A stretch of DNA of 64,000 nt from contig JAWKTK010000006.1 in assembly GCA_041399205.1 (NCBI GenBank), positions 248,001-312,000 on the forward strand, read 5' to 3'. The notes beneath the pieces were generated by a model. That model made no database searches. It was not told the origin of the DNA and saw nothing but the letters and a program-made list of their open reading frames with translations. Made by a program: the position numbers and the translations under genes. This document shows positions 36,504-45,948 of this stretch, piece after piece (position 1 is the stretch's first letter; every line of letters starts with the position of its first letter). Origin of the DNA: JAGQOZ01 sp041399205 (GTDB taxonomy: Bacteria > Planctomycetota > Planctomycetia > Pirellulales > Pirellulaceae).

Positions 36504-38996
36504 TTGCAGGTCCCTTACAATGCAACGGCGTCAGCCGACAATCCAGATGCCGCTGCGGTGAACTTTGAATCGTTTGCCATTCCGGGATTGGTGGACAATT
36601 TGCAGGTAGGGACCAACTACTTGGTGATCCAGGGAATAGACGGCGCCAACAGCAGTGACTTTTTGATTGACGTGGAACTCGCCTTCACCACGCTGCAATC
36701 GAATACAGACGTGCATATTTATAGTGGCCCCATTACGATTGATGACAACACAAGGATCAACGCCAGAACGGTTGTAGGCAACACTTGGTCAGCCATGGCA
36801 TCGGCTACGTATGTCACAAACGTTCCGCAGCTGGCGATTACAGAAATAAACTACAATCCCGGCGCGCCGACTCCATCAGAACTCACTTCGCTGCGAACGG
36901 TTCAAAACGACGATTTCGAATTCATCGAACTCAAGAACGTCGGTTCGCAACCGATCCAGTTGGTCGGCACCCATTTTTCTGACGGCGTGGAATTCGAATT
37001 CCCCAATATCACGTTGCAGCCGAACGAATATGGAGTGGTCGTGGCCAATGCGGCGGCATTCCGCCTGCGATATGGAGACGGGATTCGCATGCTGGGCGAA
37101 TACGCCGGAAGTTTGAACAACGGCGGTGAAAAGCTGGGACTCGCTTCGGCGGATGGCACGGTGTTGCTGGAATTTGACTTTGAAGACACCGCACTTTGGC
37201 CGCAAGCGGCTGACGGCGTCGGCGCTTCGCTGGAACTGATTGATGCAAATACGCCAGCCGATCAATTTGGCAAGCACTATCGTTGGCGATCCAGTACGGA
37301 AAACGGTGGCTCGCCTGGCGATGCCGGTCAGGGACGCGTGGGAATTGTTATTAATGAAATACTATCGCACACGGATGCTCCGCTTACCGAATCGGATTCC
37401 ATTGAACTTCTGAACGTGACGAACGCTCCGATCGATATCGGCGGTTGGTTCTTGAGCGATTCAGCCAGCAATCTGTTCAAGTACCAGATTCCCGATGGCA
37501 CCGTCGTGAACGCTGGCAGTTACGTTGTCTTTTCAGAAGAGGATTTCAATCCCACTCCGTTGTCTCCGCAGCAAAACCATTTTGCCTTGAACGGAGCGGA
37601 AGGTGATGAAGTCTGGTTGACGCAAGCGGCCGACGGCACGGTGGAAGCGTTTGTGGACAACGTTCGCTTTGGCGCGACGCTGAACAATGAATCGTTAGGA
37701 CGAATTCCGAACGGTTCGGGATATCTGACCCCGTTGCAGCAGACAACATTGGGCCAAGCGAATCGGAATCCACGCATCGGTCCGGCGATCATTAGCGAAG
37801 TAAACTACAATCCGGGCACACCTTCTCCGTCCGCCTTGGTCGTTGATCCAACATTGACTTCGGACGACTTGGAATATGTGGAAATTTTCAATTCGCTGCG
37901 ACAGCCCATCGATTTAACTCGCTGGCGAATCCGAGGCGGCGTGGATTTTGACTTTGCCGATGGCGAATCGCTTGGAGCCAGCCAAGCGCTGTTGGTCCTT
38001 TCGTTCAATCCGGATAAGCCAGAAAACGCGGATCGGCTGGCAGCGTTTCGGACGCATTACGGTTTGGACGCTGCGGTTCGATTGGTAGGCGGATATTCGG
38101 GAAAACTGTCAGACGGCAGCGATCGAATTGTCTTGCAGAGTCCCGACGAACCACCTGTCGAAGATCCTTCGCTGTATCCGCGAATTCAACAAGACGAAGT
38201 GGTCTACGACGATCTAGCGCCGTGGGCCAATGCGGATGGCAACGGCATGTCGTTGCATCGAGCGGCCGTGAATGCGTTGGGGAACGCTGCGTCTAGTTGG
38301 TTGAGCGGCGATCCGTCACCCGGAACGGCGCAATTGGATGTCGTCGAAGTTCCAGGCGACTTCAATCTGGATGGTCAAGTCAACGCGGACGACATTAATC
38401 TGCTGTGCGTCCAGTTGGGTTCCGCGACGCCTGACATGGCGTTTGATCTGACCGGTGACGCAAACGTCAACGAAGCGGATCGAGATTACTTGGTGCGAAA
38501 CGTGCTGCGGACCGATTACGGCGACGCCAATTTGGATGGCGTCTTTAATTCGTCAGATTTGATTTTGGTCTTCCAAGCCGGTCAGTACGAAGACGCCGTG
38601 GCGGGTAATTCGGGATGGGCTGAAGGAGATTGGAATTGCGATGGCGATTTCAATACTTCGGACATGATCCTGGCATTCCAAGCCGGTAGTTATTCGTCCG
38701 CGGCAGAGAGTAGCCAAGCGAATCTGCAACAACTACCAGACACATTGACCGCCGCTGCGGTATGGACGATTCCCGCCGGCGAAACGCTCCGGGTGAAGAC
38801 GCCTGTTGCGTCTTCCGTGGTGGATGTGCCGGTGACGGAACGAGCGGACGTCGCTGTTCGTCGGTTGTGGAAACAGGCGACGGTGGTCGACCAAGTGTTC
38901 GGTCAGCCAGAACGAACGAATTCGCTGGCCGATCCCGATTCGGCCCTGACTGACGCGGCATTTGTCGAAGACAAACTGCACCGATTTTTCTTATGA
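36504..38996 (+). CDS. protein B, C-terminal open segment (three LTDs and dockerin)
   Basis: The frame truly continues from upstream; the TTG start here is artificial. Three lamin-tail domains follow one another: LAITEINYNPGAPTPSE with FEFIELKNVGSQP; IVINEILSHTDAPLTESDSIELLNV; and IISEVNYNPGTPSPSAL with LEYVEIFNSLRQP. A dockerin pair comes next at about 38350-38690: GDFNLDGQVNADDINLL, DLTGDANVNEADRDYLV, GDANLDGVFNSSDLILVF, GDWNCDGDFNTSDMILAF. The tail of about 85 residues lacks PEP-CTERM and contains VVDQVFGQPE and the end KLHRFFL, resembling LDQIFADE in protein A. csrA starts about 240 bases downstream. Confidence 0.82.
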   Translation: MQVPYNATASADNPDAAAVNFESFAIPGLVDNLQVGTNYLVIQGIDGANSSDFLIDVELAFTTLQSNTDVHIYSGPITIDDNTRINARTVVGNTWSAMASATYVTNVPQLAITEINYNPGAPTPSELTSLRTVQNDDFEFIELKNVGSQPIQLVGTHFSDGVEFEFPNITLQPNEYGVVVANAAAFRLRYGDGIRMLGEYAGSLNNGGEKLGLASADGTVLLEFDFEDTALWPQAADGVGASLELIDANTPADQFGKHYRWRSSTENGGSPGDAGQGRVGIVINEILSHTDAPLTESDSIELLNVTNAPIDIGGWFLSDSASNLFKYQIPDGTVVNAGSYVVFSEEDFNPTPLSPQQNHFALNGAEGDEVWLTQAADGTVEAFVDNVRFGATLNNESLGRIPNGSGYLTPLQQTTLGQANRNPRIGPAIISEVNYNPGTPSPSALVVDPTLTSDDLEYVEIFNSLRQPIDLTRWRIRGGVDFDFADGESLGASQALLVLSFNPDKPENADRLAAFRTHYGLDAAVRLVGGYSGKLSDGSDRIVLQSPDEPPVEDPSLYPRIQQDEVVYDDLAPWANADGNGMSLHRAAVNALGNAASSWLSGDPSPGTAQLDVVEVPGDFNLDGQVNADDINLLCVQLGSATPDMAFDLTGDANVNEADRDYLVRNVLRTDYGDANLDGVFNSSDLILVFQAGQYEDAVAGNSGWAEGDWNCDGDFNTSDMILAFQAGSYSSAAESSQANLQQLPDTLTAAAVWTIPAGETLRVKTPVASSVVDVPVTERADVAVRRLWKQATVVDQVFGQPERTNSLADPDSALTDAAFVEDKLHRFFL

Positions 38997-39234
38997 TGCA
39001 CGCCCAGCACTTCGCGGCGAATCAGCGCTGCGGTTCGCTTTCGGTGAACTGTAAGGCTTGAGCGGGTTTTCATTAAGCCTTTCGGAACAAATAATACGGC
39101 TTGAGCTTGCGGATCGCTTGCGACCAATAAGTTGAATTGCTAAGGTGCGGCAAATCGGACGAATTCGTTGTCAAGCCCTGCATCTCAAGAATCGGTAACG
39201 AGAGTAACAGCGAAATTCGCCGACGGAGGGTGAT

Positions 39235-39432
39235 ATGTTAGTACTCAGCCGCAAACCGGGCGAACGCATTTTAGTCGGCCAGGATATTCGCATCACGGTC
39301 GTGCGAATTTCCAACGGGGGCGTGCGCCTTGGCATCGAAGCGCCCGATCATATGGACGTTGTCCGTGAAGAAGTCAAAGCCAAGGAAAACGACGGAGATC
39401 AGGCGACGTTTCGTTCTCGTTTGCCAAAGTAG
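39235..39432 (+). CDS. csrA: carbon storage regulator CsrA
   Basis: 65 residues, a usual length. The start ATG 39235 has GGAGGG at ideal spacing. The sequence MLVLSRKPGERILVGQDIRI is the classic N-terminus; GVRLGIEAPDHMDVVREEV contains the conserved GIEAP and the Arg of the RNA-binding surface (VREEV). CsrA is a small dimer that binds GGA motifs in mRNA leaders and represses or activates translation. The gene stands alone between the 3' ends of two giant surface-protein genes (B on plus, C on minus), only 7 bases from the 3' end of C. The 240-base leader upstream may hold its own control elements. Targets cannot be read from sequence alone. Confidence 0.96.
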   Translation: MLVLSRKPGERILVGQDIRITVVRISNGGVRLGIEAPDHMDVVREEVKAKENDGDQATFRSRLPK

Positions 39433-40593
39433 CGTCGATTATTCAACTCCGTTCTGCATTTCGTCGCTATCCTCATTCCCCGCGGCGACGTACGAAACCC
39501 CCTGAAACGCGACTACAAAATCGGCCGTATTGAAATCGACGTCTCCGTTCCAATCACCTTCTTCAAACGTCGAATTACCCGACACGCCATCTTCATATTC
39601 GCCAGCCTGAAAAACCAATACCAAATCGGCCGAATTAAACACGCCGTCATGATTCGCATCTCCTGGAATGACGCTGGGCTGTCCCGGAGTACCGCCGTTC
39701 GCGCGACTCGCTTGCCAAGCGACAACACTGTCCCAGTTTGTGCTCGAATTCATTGATATCGGAACGCTCGTTTCCAGGAACGTCCTCTGCCATCGGTTTC
39801 CGGAAACCAATGGTCGGAATAAGAAAACGCTTGGACCACCTGCTGTCCGTCTACAAGCTGAATCATTTCGCGACTGTTGTTCAGTCCGCCCGACCATTCG
39901 CCCGCGACGACGATGTCTGCCCCATATCGAAACCGAAACGCATTTTCGTCCTCGACCACGACAATCCGTTGTCCTGGCTCTAACATGCGAAGGGGCGCTG
40001 CGGCAAGAAAACGTCACGCCTTCGTTTTGTCCGTCCACCACAGACGATATTAACTGAATGCGATCCAAGCCGCAATGGAAGTGTCAGACAAATTGGCCAA
40101 TTCGATGAATTCAAAATCGTCTGCGTCATCAAATCCTGCCGCTCGTTCTTGTGACGAAGGATTTGCCGGATGGTACATCACTTCGGTTATTCGCACTGGC
40201 GCAACTTCAACCGGAACATCCACCGACCGCAACGGACTCCATTGACCATGGGCATACGATCGAAAGCGAATTCGCGCGTCGTTTGGAACAATCAAGGCCT
40301 GGCTGTATTCGCGAGCCTGACGAGTCACACCCGTGTTCAGCACCGTTCCTGCGTCCAATACCGTTTGCAGCAGAAAATCAGCATTGTCGATTTGCGAATT
40401 GTGAGCTCGCACTGCCAACACATTGTCACCGGCAATGAGCAAAGCGTCGCAGCGGCGTAAGATCAAACCATTCCAGCTCGATCGATTCGAGATTTTCTCG
40501 CGTACCCGTGGCCGTGGCGTTCCACGCTTGTGACGCTGGCCGCAAAAACGCCGTGCGACTTCGGTACCGTTCAAATAGGCGACAAACCCATCG

Positions 40594-43404
40594 TCATAGC
40601 CGCAGGCCTAAACGCAAAACGTCGGTGCTGTTAGGATCGGCCAGCTGAAAGTCATAGCGAGCGTACAGCGTGGCCGAATTGCCTTTCATCGTATCCGCGA
40701 CGTCAGTGGCAATCCAATCCAGAAACGTGTCGTCGCTATCATAGCCAATTCCATTTTGACCTAGTTTCCAAGCCGAATCATCAAATTCTACCGCCATCCA
40801 ATCGGACGCTTGCTGTTGGGCCGTTGGCAGAAAATATTGCAGATCTGTCGTCGAACCCACAAGCGGTTGAAACTGGATGCTGGGCATGGATGCTCGAGGA
40901 TCCGATCCGTCCAACGTGTAATAGATGGTGGCGTCGTCCGTCGAACTGTCTAGCTCCAGCGTTTGCCCAACCGCCACCTCGTTCGGTCGAACCACACCGT
41001 CCGCCGTCCAATGCGGCGCATCCACCTGCGGGAACAGGCCCGCGTGTCGAAGTTGCTCCGTCACCACGGCAGCGCGACTCGGGCCACTCGGCGAAGCATA
41101 TTCGTCCTTGATCCATTGAATCCCATCTTCCCAGGTTTGCGGAGTGTAGATGCCGGAGCCCCACCGCGCGGTTTCGGCAATGACCGATAGCCGAATTTGA
41201 GCCGCCAAATCATCAATCTGTTGGCGAAGTGGTTCGGCAGTTAACATGCCATCGTCCAGCAAGAACGTTTGGATGCGGTCGGCAAACAGATCTAGGAATT
41301 CGGGATATTGTTTGACGCCACCCAACAAATTCCACAGCAAGCCGGGACCTCCATAGTTGACGATATCGGTTTCCAGCCCGGTTCGCAAAACAACGTCGCT
41401 GTCCCAACCAAAGAAGCGATAGCCTGCATTGGACAAGCGTCGGCGAGCGGCCATCCAATTACTGTTGGCTCGCCAATCCACGTTGTTGCCTCCAAAAAAC
41501 TGCAGCAAAACATAGTCCGCGTAATTCGCCACATTCAGGTATTGCGTCAATTCCTCGTAGCCTTGACCGACGGCGTTCAGCATTTCGTTCCAAGCCGACA
41601 GGTCACCATCAATCGGTTCGCCTGCGTTCAGCACGTCGTAATCTGTGACATCGCCACCCAAGTTTTCTGCCATGAAGGACGCATTAGGTCGTTCTGTCAG
41701 ATGGTATTGACCCCAATAGACGCCGTTGAGGTAGACTTGCGCAAAGGTGCCTCGCGGAGCGAGTTGTCCCATTTCCAGTTGCCGATCAAACACCCAACGA
41801 TTGCGAATGTAGGTCCCAGCGCCCGTGGCGCCAGTCCAAAACGGAGTGTCATGCGAACCCGCTCGCAACAACAGCTGATCAAAACGTGTTACGCCTCCGG
41901 GTGTCTCAAAAACATCGAATTCCAATTTGGACGGACCATACGACTTCTTAAAGCTTAGGCGAAGCGACCGTTTGGGAAACGCGATGGCGGTTCCACCAAA
42001 CATTTCGACGCCCGCATTGATCTGAAAACCGGGCTGGCCATCAGGACGAATCCATTCGACGGACGTTTCGACTTCGCCCGTGACGGTAATCGTGTCGCTG
42101 GTAACTAAACTGATGACGGGTAACGCTTTGAGCGAATCTTCCATTTGCGGCCCCCAGGTTGCATCACTGGTGATAACCCTAGAAAGATCAGCTTGTTGGA
42201 TGATGTCCGCTGTAAACAGATAACTGGCCGTGGCGGATGGGGAAGCAAGGGCGTCGTCACCAAACGCAGCGGCGCGTAACACCGTGGTCCGGTCCAAGTG
42301 CAGAGGCGTTTGATATCGCACCGCATCGGGATTTTCCGGTGACGGCTGACTGCCATCGGTGGTGTAGTAAATCACAGCGTTGCCATGCGGCGAGCTAATC
42401 TGCAGTGACACAGGATTGTCATAGTAGCCACCGGCCAGACTGAACTGGGGCGGCTCCAGGACAGCCGAGACGACGCCTACGTTGGCCTGGCCGGGAGTTG
42501 CCGATGTCGTGAATCCGAAATGTTCCGCGGAAGAAAATTCGATGCCGTTTAGTCTTACGTCCAGGACAAAGTCAGCGTCTCGGCGAGATTCGTTTAGGGC
42601 ATGCACCGCCAAAACATTGGTGCCTTCGTTCAGCTGAATGCGATGGGACGAAATATTGATGGATTCGAACGAATTCGCTGCTTTCAATTGCCGAGAATCG
42701 GTGGCGGTCGAATCGAATTGTAATGGCGTGGGAGCGTTACGTCGTGCGACTTCGTGTCCGTTCAGGTAAGCTACAAAACCATCGTCATACCGAACCTGAA
42801 GTTCCAAGGACCGCAAGGCATCCAACGAAGTCACGTCAAAAGCATACCGAGCGTAAAGCGATGCAAGATCGCCAGTAAGTTCTGTGACGAATGGGCCGGC
42901 AAGTCGAGCGGTAGTGTGAGCTTGCACGGAATAGCTTCTGGCAACCGACGAGCCGCCGGACAGGGTGATTCCTGCCGAGATCTGGCCGGACAACGGACCA
43001 TTGATGCGAAAGACGGAGTTTTCGGCATCGCGATTCCAGCCAATCCCACCCGATTCGTCCACCTGGTTGTCGCCATCTTTGAAGCCGAAGAAATAATCGC
43101 CAGCGTCCACCAAATTGTCGCCGGCTTGGAGCTCAAAATCAAAACGTTGTTCGCCACTGCCGTCGCTGGTTCGACTGGCTCCGACGCCTACAATTTGAAA
43201 GCCGTTGTCGTGTCGCACAAGAATCAAGGGCGTCAATACTTTGGTCGATTCGGAATAGAACGACCATTCGCTGACTCGGCCCGGTTGCGTGAACGGATTG
43301 CCTTCCAAGACGACGACGGATCCTCGGGAAAAATCAACTGAACTGCGAGCAATCAAATCTGCGTACCGTCTCGGCTGGCTCGTCCGACGCACCGCTTTGA
43401 TCAA
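40594..43404 (-). CDS. protein C, main open segment (CotH kinase-like domain)
   Basis: 936 codons open; the first are shared with the N-terminal segment in another frame. The beta-sandwich region (FDVTSLDALRSLELQVRYDD, GFVAYLNGHEVARRNAP, GTNVLAVHALNES) is followed by a chitobiase-like segment (NAVIYYTTDGSQPSPENP). The CotH domain lies at about 42150-41100: GVEMFGGTAIAFPKRSLRLSF, LLRAGSHDTPFWTGATG, QVYLNGVYWGQYHLTERPNASF, DYVLLQFFGGNNVDWRANSNW, YRFFGWDSDVVL. GQYHLTER and WDSD match CotH key sites. It ends with a second TDD-type segment (ATIYYTLDGSDPR) and is cut at 40599 just before another YDDGFVAY motif. Confidence 0.78.
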   Translation of the reverse strand: MIKAVRRTSQPRRYADLIARSSVDFSRGSVVVLEGNPFTQPGRVSEWSFYSESTKVLTPLILVRHDNGFQIVGVGASRTSDGSGEQRFDFELQAGDNLVDAGDYFFGFKDGDNQVDESGGIGWNRDAENSVFRINGPLSGQISAGITLSGGSSVARSYSVQAHTTARLAGPFVTELTGDLASLYARYAFDVTSLDALRSLELQVRYDDGFVAYLNGHEVARRNAPTPLQFDSTATDSRQLKAANSFESINISSHRIQLNEGTNVLAVHALNESRRDADFVLDVRLNGIEFSSAEHFGFTTSATPGQANVGVVSAVLEPPQFSLAGGYYDNPVSLQISSPHGNAVIYYTTDGSQPSPENPDAVRYQTPLHLDRTTVLRAAAFGDDALASPSATASYLFTADIIQQADLSRVITSDATWGPQMEDSLKALPVISLVTSDTITVTGEVETSVEWIRPDGQPGFQINAGVEMFGGTAIAFPKRSLRLSFKKSYGPSKLEFDVFETPGGVTRFDQLLLRAGSHDTPFWTGATGAGTYIRNRWVFDRQLEMGQLAPRGTFAQVYLNGVYWGQYHLTERPNASFMAENLGGDVTDYDVLNAGEPIDGDLSAWNEMLNAVGQGYEELTQYLNVANYADYVLLQFFGGNNVDWRANSNWMAARRRLSNAGYRFFGWDSDVVLRTGLETDIVNYGGPGLLWNLLGGVKQYPEFLDLFADRIQTFLLDDGMLTAEPLRQQIDDLAAQIRLSVIAETARWGSGIYTPQTWEDGIQWIKDEYASPSGPSRAAVVTEQLRHAGLFPQVDAPHWTADGVVRPNEVAVGQTLELDSSTDDATIYYTLDGSDPRASMPSIQFQPLVGSTTDLQYFLPTAQQQASDWMAVEFDDSAWKLGQNGIGYDSDDTFLDWIATDVADTMKGNSATLYARYDFQLADPNSTDVLRLGLRL

Positions 43405-44053
43405 AACCGATGGGGCCTGGCAAGGCGGAAGCGAAGTCGGTTGCGTCGAAGTCGGTCTGATTCCAAGTGGCGTCCCAGCGATTATCTGTCGGGACGGCGA
43501 ATTGTATTTGGCTGTCGTCCAGATACGAAATGGGAGTCATCCGGACGGCGTGGCTCACGTTCGTACGTAATGGCGGCAGCGGCGAAAAGTCATGAATGAC
43601 TGCTCCGGACGGATCTACCAACGCCAAGTATTCACCGGTTTCGTCTAAACTGAAGTTCGTGTGGAAGTAGCCGTGTTCATCTAAGTTGGGATCTAGATTG
43701 TCTTCGCCGGACACCCATAGAATCATCGATTCGCCCGCAGCCAGGAACGTGCTGGGTGGAAATGTCCACTGGTCCGGCCAGTCTGCGTCATCCGTCAGAT
43801 GCATGCCGCCGAGATCGACATTCGCGGCAGAAACGTTCCTCAGTTCAATCCAATCGGCCGCTATCGTGTCACCTGCAAAAGGCACGAAAGGCGAACTGCG
43901 CAGACGAGTTTGAAAGCTGGATAAATTGTCGGCCACCACTTCGGAAATAATGACCGCAGCGCCATTGGCCAGCGGGTCTCCGGACAATAGGCACCGGTCT
44001 TCCAAAGATTCAAAGTGCCTGATCGACCGAACCTTGCGTCGTTTGAAGAACAT
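43334..44053 (-). CDS. protein C, N-terminal open segment (LEPR-XLL box and LTD)
   Basis: After the short basic lead MFFKRRKVRSIRH comes FESLEDRCLLSGDP, the LEPR-type box, then a lamin-tail domain: AVIISEVVADNLSSFQ, AADWIELRNVSAANVDLGGMHLTDD, ESMILWVSG, EYLALVDPSG. The frame is lost near 43369, shortly after GPIGFDQSGASDEP, and the last residues to 43334 are out of frame. It is divergent from the 44431 gene across a 374-base spacer. Confidence 0.75.
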   Translation of the reverse strand: MFFKRRKVRSIRHFESLEDRCLLSGDPLANGAAVIISEVVADNLSSFQTRLRSSPFVPFAGDTIAADWIELRNVSAANVDLGGMHLTDDADWPDQWTFPPSTFLAAGESMILWVSGEDNLDPNLDEHGYFHTNFSLDETGEYLALVDPSGAVIHDFSPLPPLRTNVSHAVRMTPISYLDDSQIQFAVPTDNRWDATWNQTDFDATDFASALPGPIGFDQSGASDEPAETVRRFDCSQFS

Positions 44054-44056
44054 CAT

Positions 44057-44430
44057 ACTCCTCGTTGCGTTTGTGGTATGCCGATCCTTAGATAACCGGC
44101 GCTGCATGATTCTGACGCGGGGCTGTTGAGTGTGTCAACAAACTAGCGAATTTTATCCAAGACTGTTCGCGAGATGAAAACCAACGCCGCAGCTCGCAAA
44201 AGCCAACGCATGTCTTTGATCAAACAATGCGAACGAACAGAAAGGGAATGCGTGTTATTTCAAGGAAAATAAAGCGAGTTGTTTTTTCGTGGAATTCTGT
44301 CCCGGCTTCCGTTACAAATTTGTCGACGGTTGTTTAGCGATTCGACGTGCGCTGATTTGGCGCGACGACTTTTTCGTTCGAACCGACGAAGTTTGTATTT
44401 CTGATGCGTATTTTGAAAAGGAGCTACGAT
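44057..44430. other. divergent promoter region between protein C and the 44431 gene
   Basis: About 374 bases without a supportable gene. It holds the ribosome sites of both neighbours (GAGGAG for protein C, AAAAGGAG for 44431) and presumably two back-to-back promoters. No repeat was seen. Confidence 0.5.
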
Positions 44431-45777
44431 ATGCGTTTAGCGAATTCGCTGGTCTTGCTTATTGTCTTGACTGGATCGCCATTGTTCGCGCAGCTTGCCG
44501 TGCAGTCGGCGGACAATGTTCTGGAAGATGGTTCTGCGTTCTTTTGGGTTGAGGGCGAGCATGCAACGGAATTCGGCGGTGACGACCCATCCGTCGGCTA
44601 TTTGGTGGTGGATAACGTCAATCCGATTCAGTCGATTGCCGAGACAGCGGATGGGACGCCAGTACCCAAGGGCGGCATCGATATTCTTCCTGCAGATACC
44701 AACGCGTCAGGCGGCGCTGCTCTGTTGGATCAATTAGGCGGAGGCCGACACACAAATACGGCAACCTGGGAAGTGCAATTCGCCATTCCGGCCACCTATT
44801 ATCTGTACGTTCACGCAACCATTTTTAATTCGGACGCCAACACCAGCTATGGCAATGAAGATTCGTTTTACTTGCCGCCGGCCTTTAACATGAATTCTCG
44901 AGAAGACTGGATTGGGTTTGAAGGTGTTGATGATCAAGGAGAACCAATGATCGGAGATACCGACCAAGATGGTTGGATGCCGGTATTTAACAACAAGCAA
45001 GTATGGGATCAGGGCTTTCCCGTGACTCACAATAACACGAACGAAGATTTCTGGGACGGAACATTCCATTGGATGTTTGCCGACTATGCGATTGAATCGA
45101 ATGCGGACGGTGGTTACGTGGATGACTACGGAATTGCCATCAAGTACGAAGTCACACCGGAAGACGTGGGCGTGCCGATGACGTTCGAAATTTCAACTCG
45201 TGAGCATTACAGTGCGATTGACGGACTGTTGTTCAGTACTAGTGACGCGCTGTTGATTGAATATGGCCAAGAAGACATGGACGGTTTCTTTTTGAATCCC
45301 GATACCGGTGGCGTGCCTGGTGATTACAACGCTGACGGTCTATTAACCGCCGTAGATATCGATACACTCAGCGGCGCGGTGAGCACCGGCCTATCCGATT
45401 CTATCTACGACCTGAATAACGATGGGAGTGTGAATGCGGATGATCGAGCTACCTGGGTGAATGAATTGCGAAGCACGTATTTTGGTGATTCAAACCTAGA
45501 TGGCGAATTCGGCACGGCTGACTTAGTGGCGGTCTTTGCTGCGGGCGAATATGAAGACGCGGTTGCCGGAAATTCTGGCTGGGCCGAAGGAGATTGGAAC
45601 GGTGATGGAGACTTCAACACATCCGATTTGGTGACGGCATTTGAACAAGGTGGATTCGAACTTGGTCCGCGAGGTGGTGTGGCGGCGGTGCCCGAACCAA
45701 ATTCGTTCGCTTGGCTGGTGTTGCTGGCTGGCGTGGCGGTTCGACGCATGGTTCGCCAGACTCGGTCCCAACGATAA
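44431..45777 (+). CDS. secreted CBM-like protein with dockerin and PEP-CTERM
   Basis: 448 residues; start ATG 44431, with AAAAGGAG upstream. The signal peptide is LANSLVLLIVLTGSPLFAQ. The N-terminal 290 residues look like one or two beta-sandwiches of the carbohydrate-binding type (SAFFWVEGEHATEFGGDD; TATWEVQFAIPATYYLYVHATIF; YAIESNADGGYVDDYG; MTFEISTREHYSAIDGLLFS). The GE/AE plus YYLYVH pattern recalls CBM6/35 but is not decisive. Then come the dockerin-type segments GDYNADGLLTAVDID, DLNNDGSVNADDRATWV, GDSNLDGEFGTADLVAVF, GDWNGDGDFNTSDLVTAF and GGFELGPR. The tail VPEPNSFAWLVLLAGVAVRR is a PEP-CTERM. Surface location inferred; ligand unknown. Confidence 0.87.
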   Translation: MRLANSLVLLIVLTGSPLFAQLAVQSADNVLEDGSAFFWVEGEHATEFGGDDPSVGYLVVDNVNPIQSIAETADGTPVPKGGIDILPADTNASGGAALLDQLGGGRHTNTATWEVQFAIPATYYLYVHATIFNSDANTSYGNEDSFYLPPAFNMNSREDWIGFEGVDDQGEPMIGDTDQDGWMPVFNNKQVWDQGFPVTHNNTNEDFWDGTFHWMFADYAIESNADGGYVDDYGIAIKYEVTPEDVGVPMTFEISTREHYSAIDGLLFSTSDALLIEYGQEDMDGFFLNPDTGGVPGDYNADGLLTAVDIDTLSGAVSTGLSDSIYDLNNDGSVNADDRATWVNELRSTYFGDSNLDGEFGTADLVAVFAAGEYEDAVAGNSGWAEGDWNGDGDFNTSDLVTAFEQGGFELGPRGGVAAVPEPNSFAWLVLLAGVAVRRMVRQTRSQR

Positions 45778-45900
45778 TTCAGTGTTGACCGTCTTCGTGA
45801 TAATGACTCCAGAGATTTGAACGGAATCAGCGCGAGAGACACGAACCAAGCTCGACGCCGGTGATAAAGAGCTGCGTTACCGAAACGAGCTTGGTTTAGC

Positions 45901-45937
45901 ACAAGCCGCCGCAAGACGCGACGGCTTGTTGTATTTT
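45901..45937. terminator. terminator between convergent genes
   Basis: The stem ACAAGCCG (45901-45908) / CGGCTTGT (45922-45929) is followed by TGTATTTTC. It lies between the convergent 44431 gene and the glycosyltransferase. Confidence 0.7.
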
Positions 45938-45948
45938 CATGGCGAATT

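Larger units (their letters stand above)
32500..38996 (+). pseudogene. giant surface protein B: LEPR-XLL box, lamin-tail, lectin-like, CotH, dockerin (frameshifted here)
   Basis: Three indels break one frame: an extra A at 33906-33907, a T missing from the run at 36340-36342, and a C missing from 36476-36478. Correction gives exactly 2,166 codons and smooth domain continuity (KSR then LELYFSDVNIKP; LRIPFEVTQDQLDQ; RANAPGASRAFP). Order: box LEMEALEGRCLLAADL, LTD, beta-sandwich, an inserted L-type-lectin-like domain, chitobiase-C-like region, CotH domain, three LTDs, dockerin module, tail. Open segments are listed separately. Start ATG 32500. The span 36421-36453 inside the YDDGFVAY motif looks rearranged. 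It is a paralogue of proteins A and C. Most likely intact in the cell. Confidence 0.8.
39439..44053 (-). pseudogene. giant surface protein C: LEPR-XLL box, lamin-tail, CotH, dockerin (seven frameshifts here)
   Basis: Start ATG 44053, with GAGGAG upstream (an ATG at 44056 lies too close to it). Indels inferred from protein continuity: extra base near 43369, extra base near 40599, A run 40544-40548 one short, A run 40441-40443 one long, one missing near 40069, A run 40008-40011 one long, one missing near 39775. The balance gives 1,538 codons. Domain order: FESLEDRCLLSGDP box, LTD, beta-sandwich with VRYDDGFVAYLNGHEV, chitobiase-like region, CotH domain, a second sandwich (FVAYLNGTEVARRF), LTD (FEFIELANLSDTS; RIVVVEDENAFRFRYGADI), dockerin (GDANHDGVFNSADLVLVF, GDWNGDVDFNTADFVVAF). 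It is the most interrupted gene of the window; true decay is possible here. Confidence 0.72.

Noticed and set aside
3383..44053. Programmed ribosomal frameshifting in the giant genes
   Set aside because: Shifts go both ways, occur at many unrelated sites (C, A, G and T runs), differ between paralogues, and also hit nitrilase, tsaD and others.
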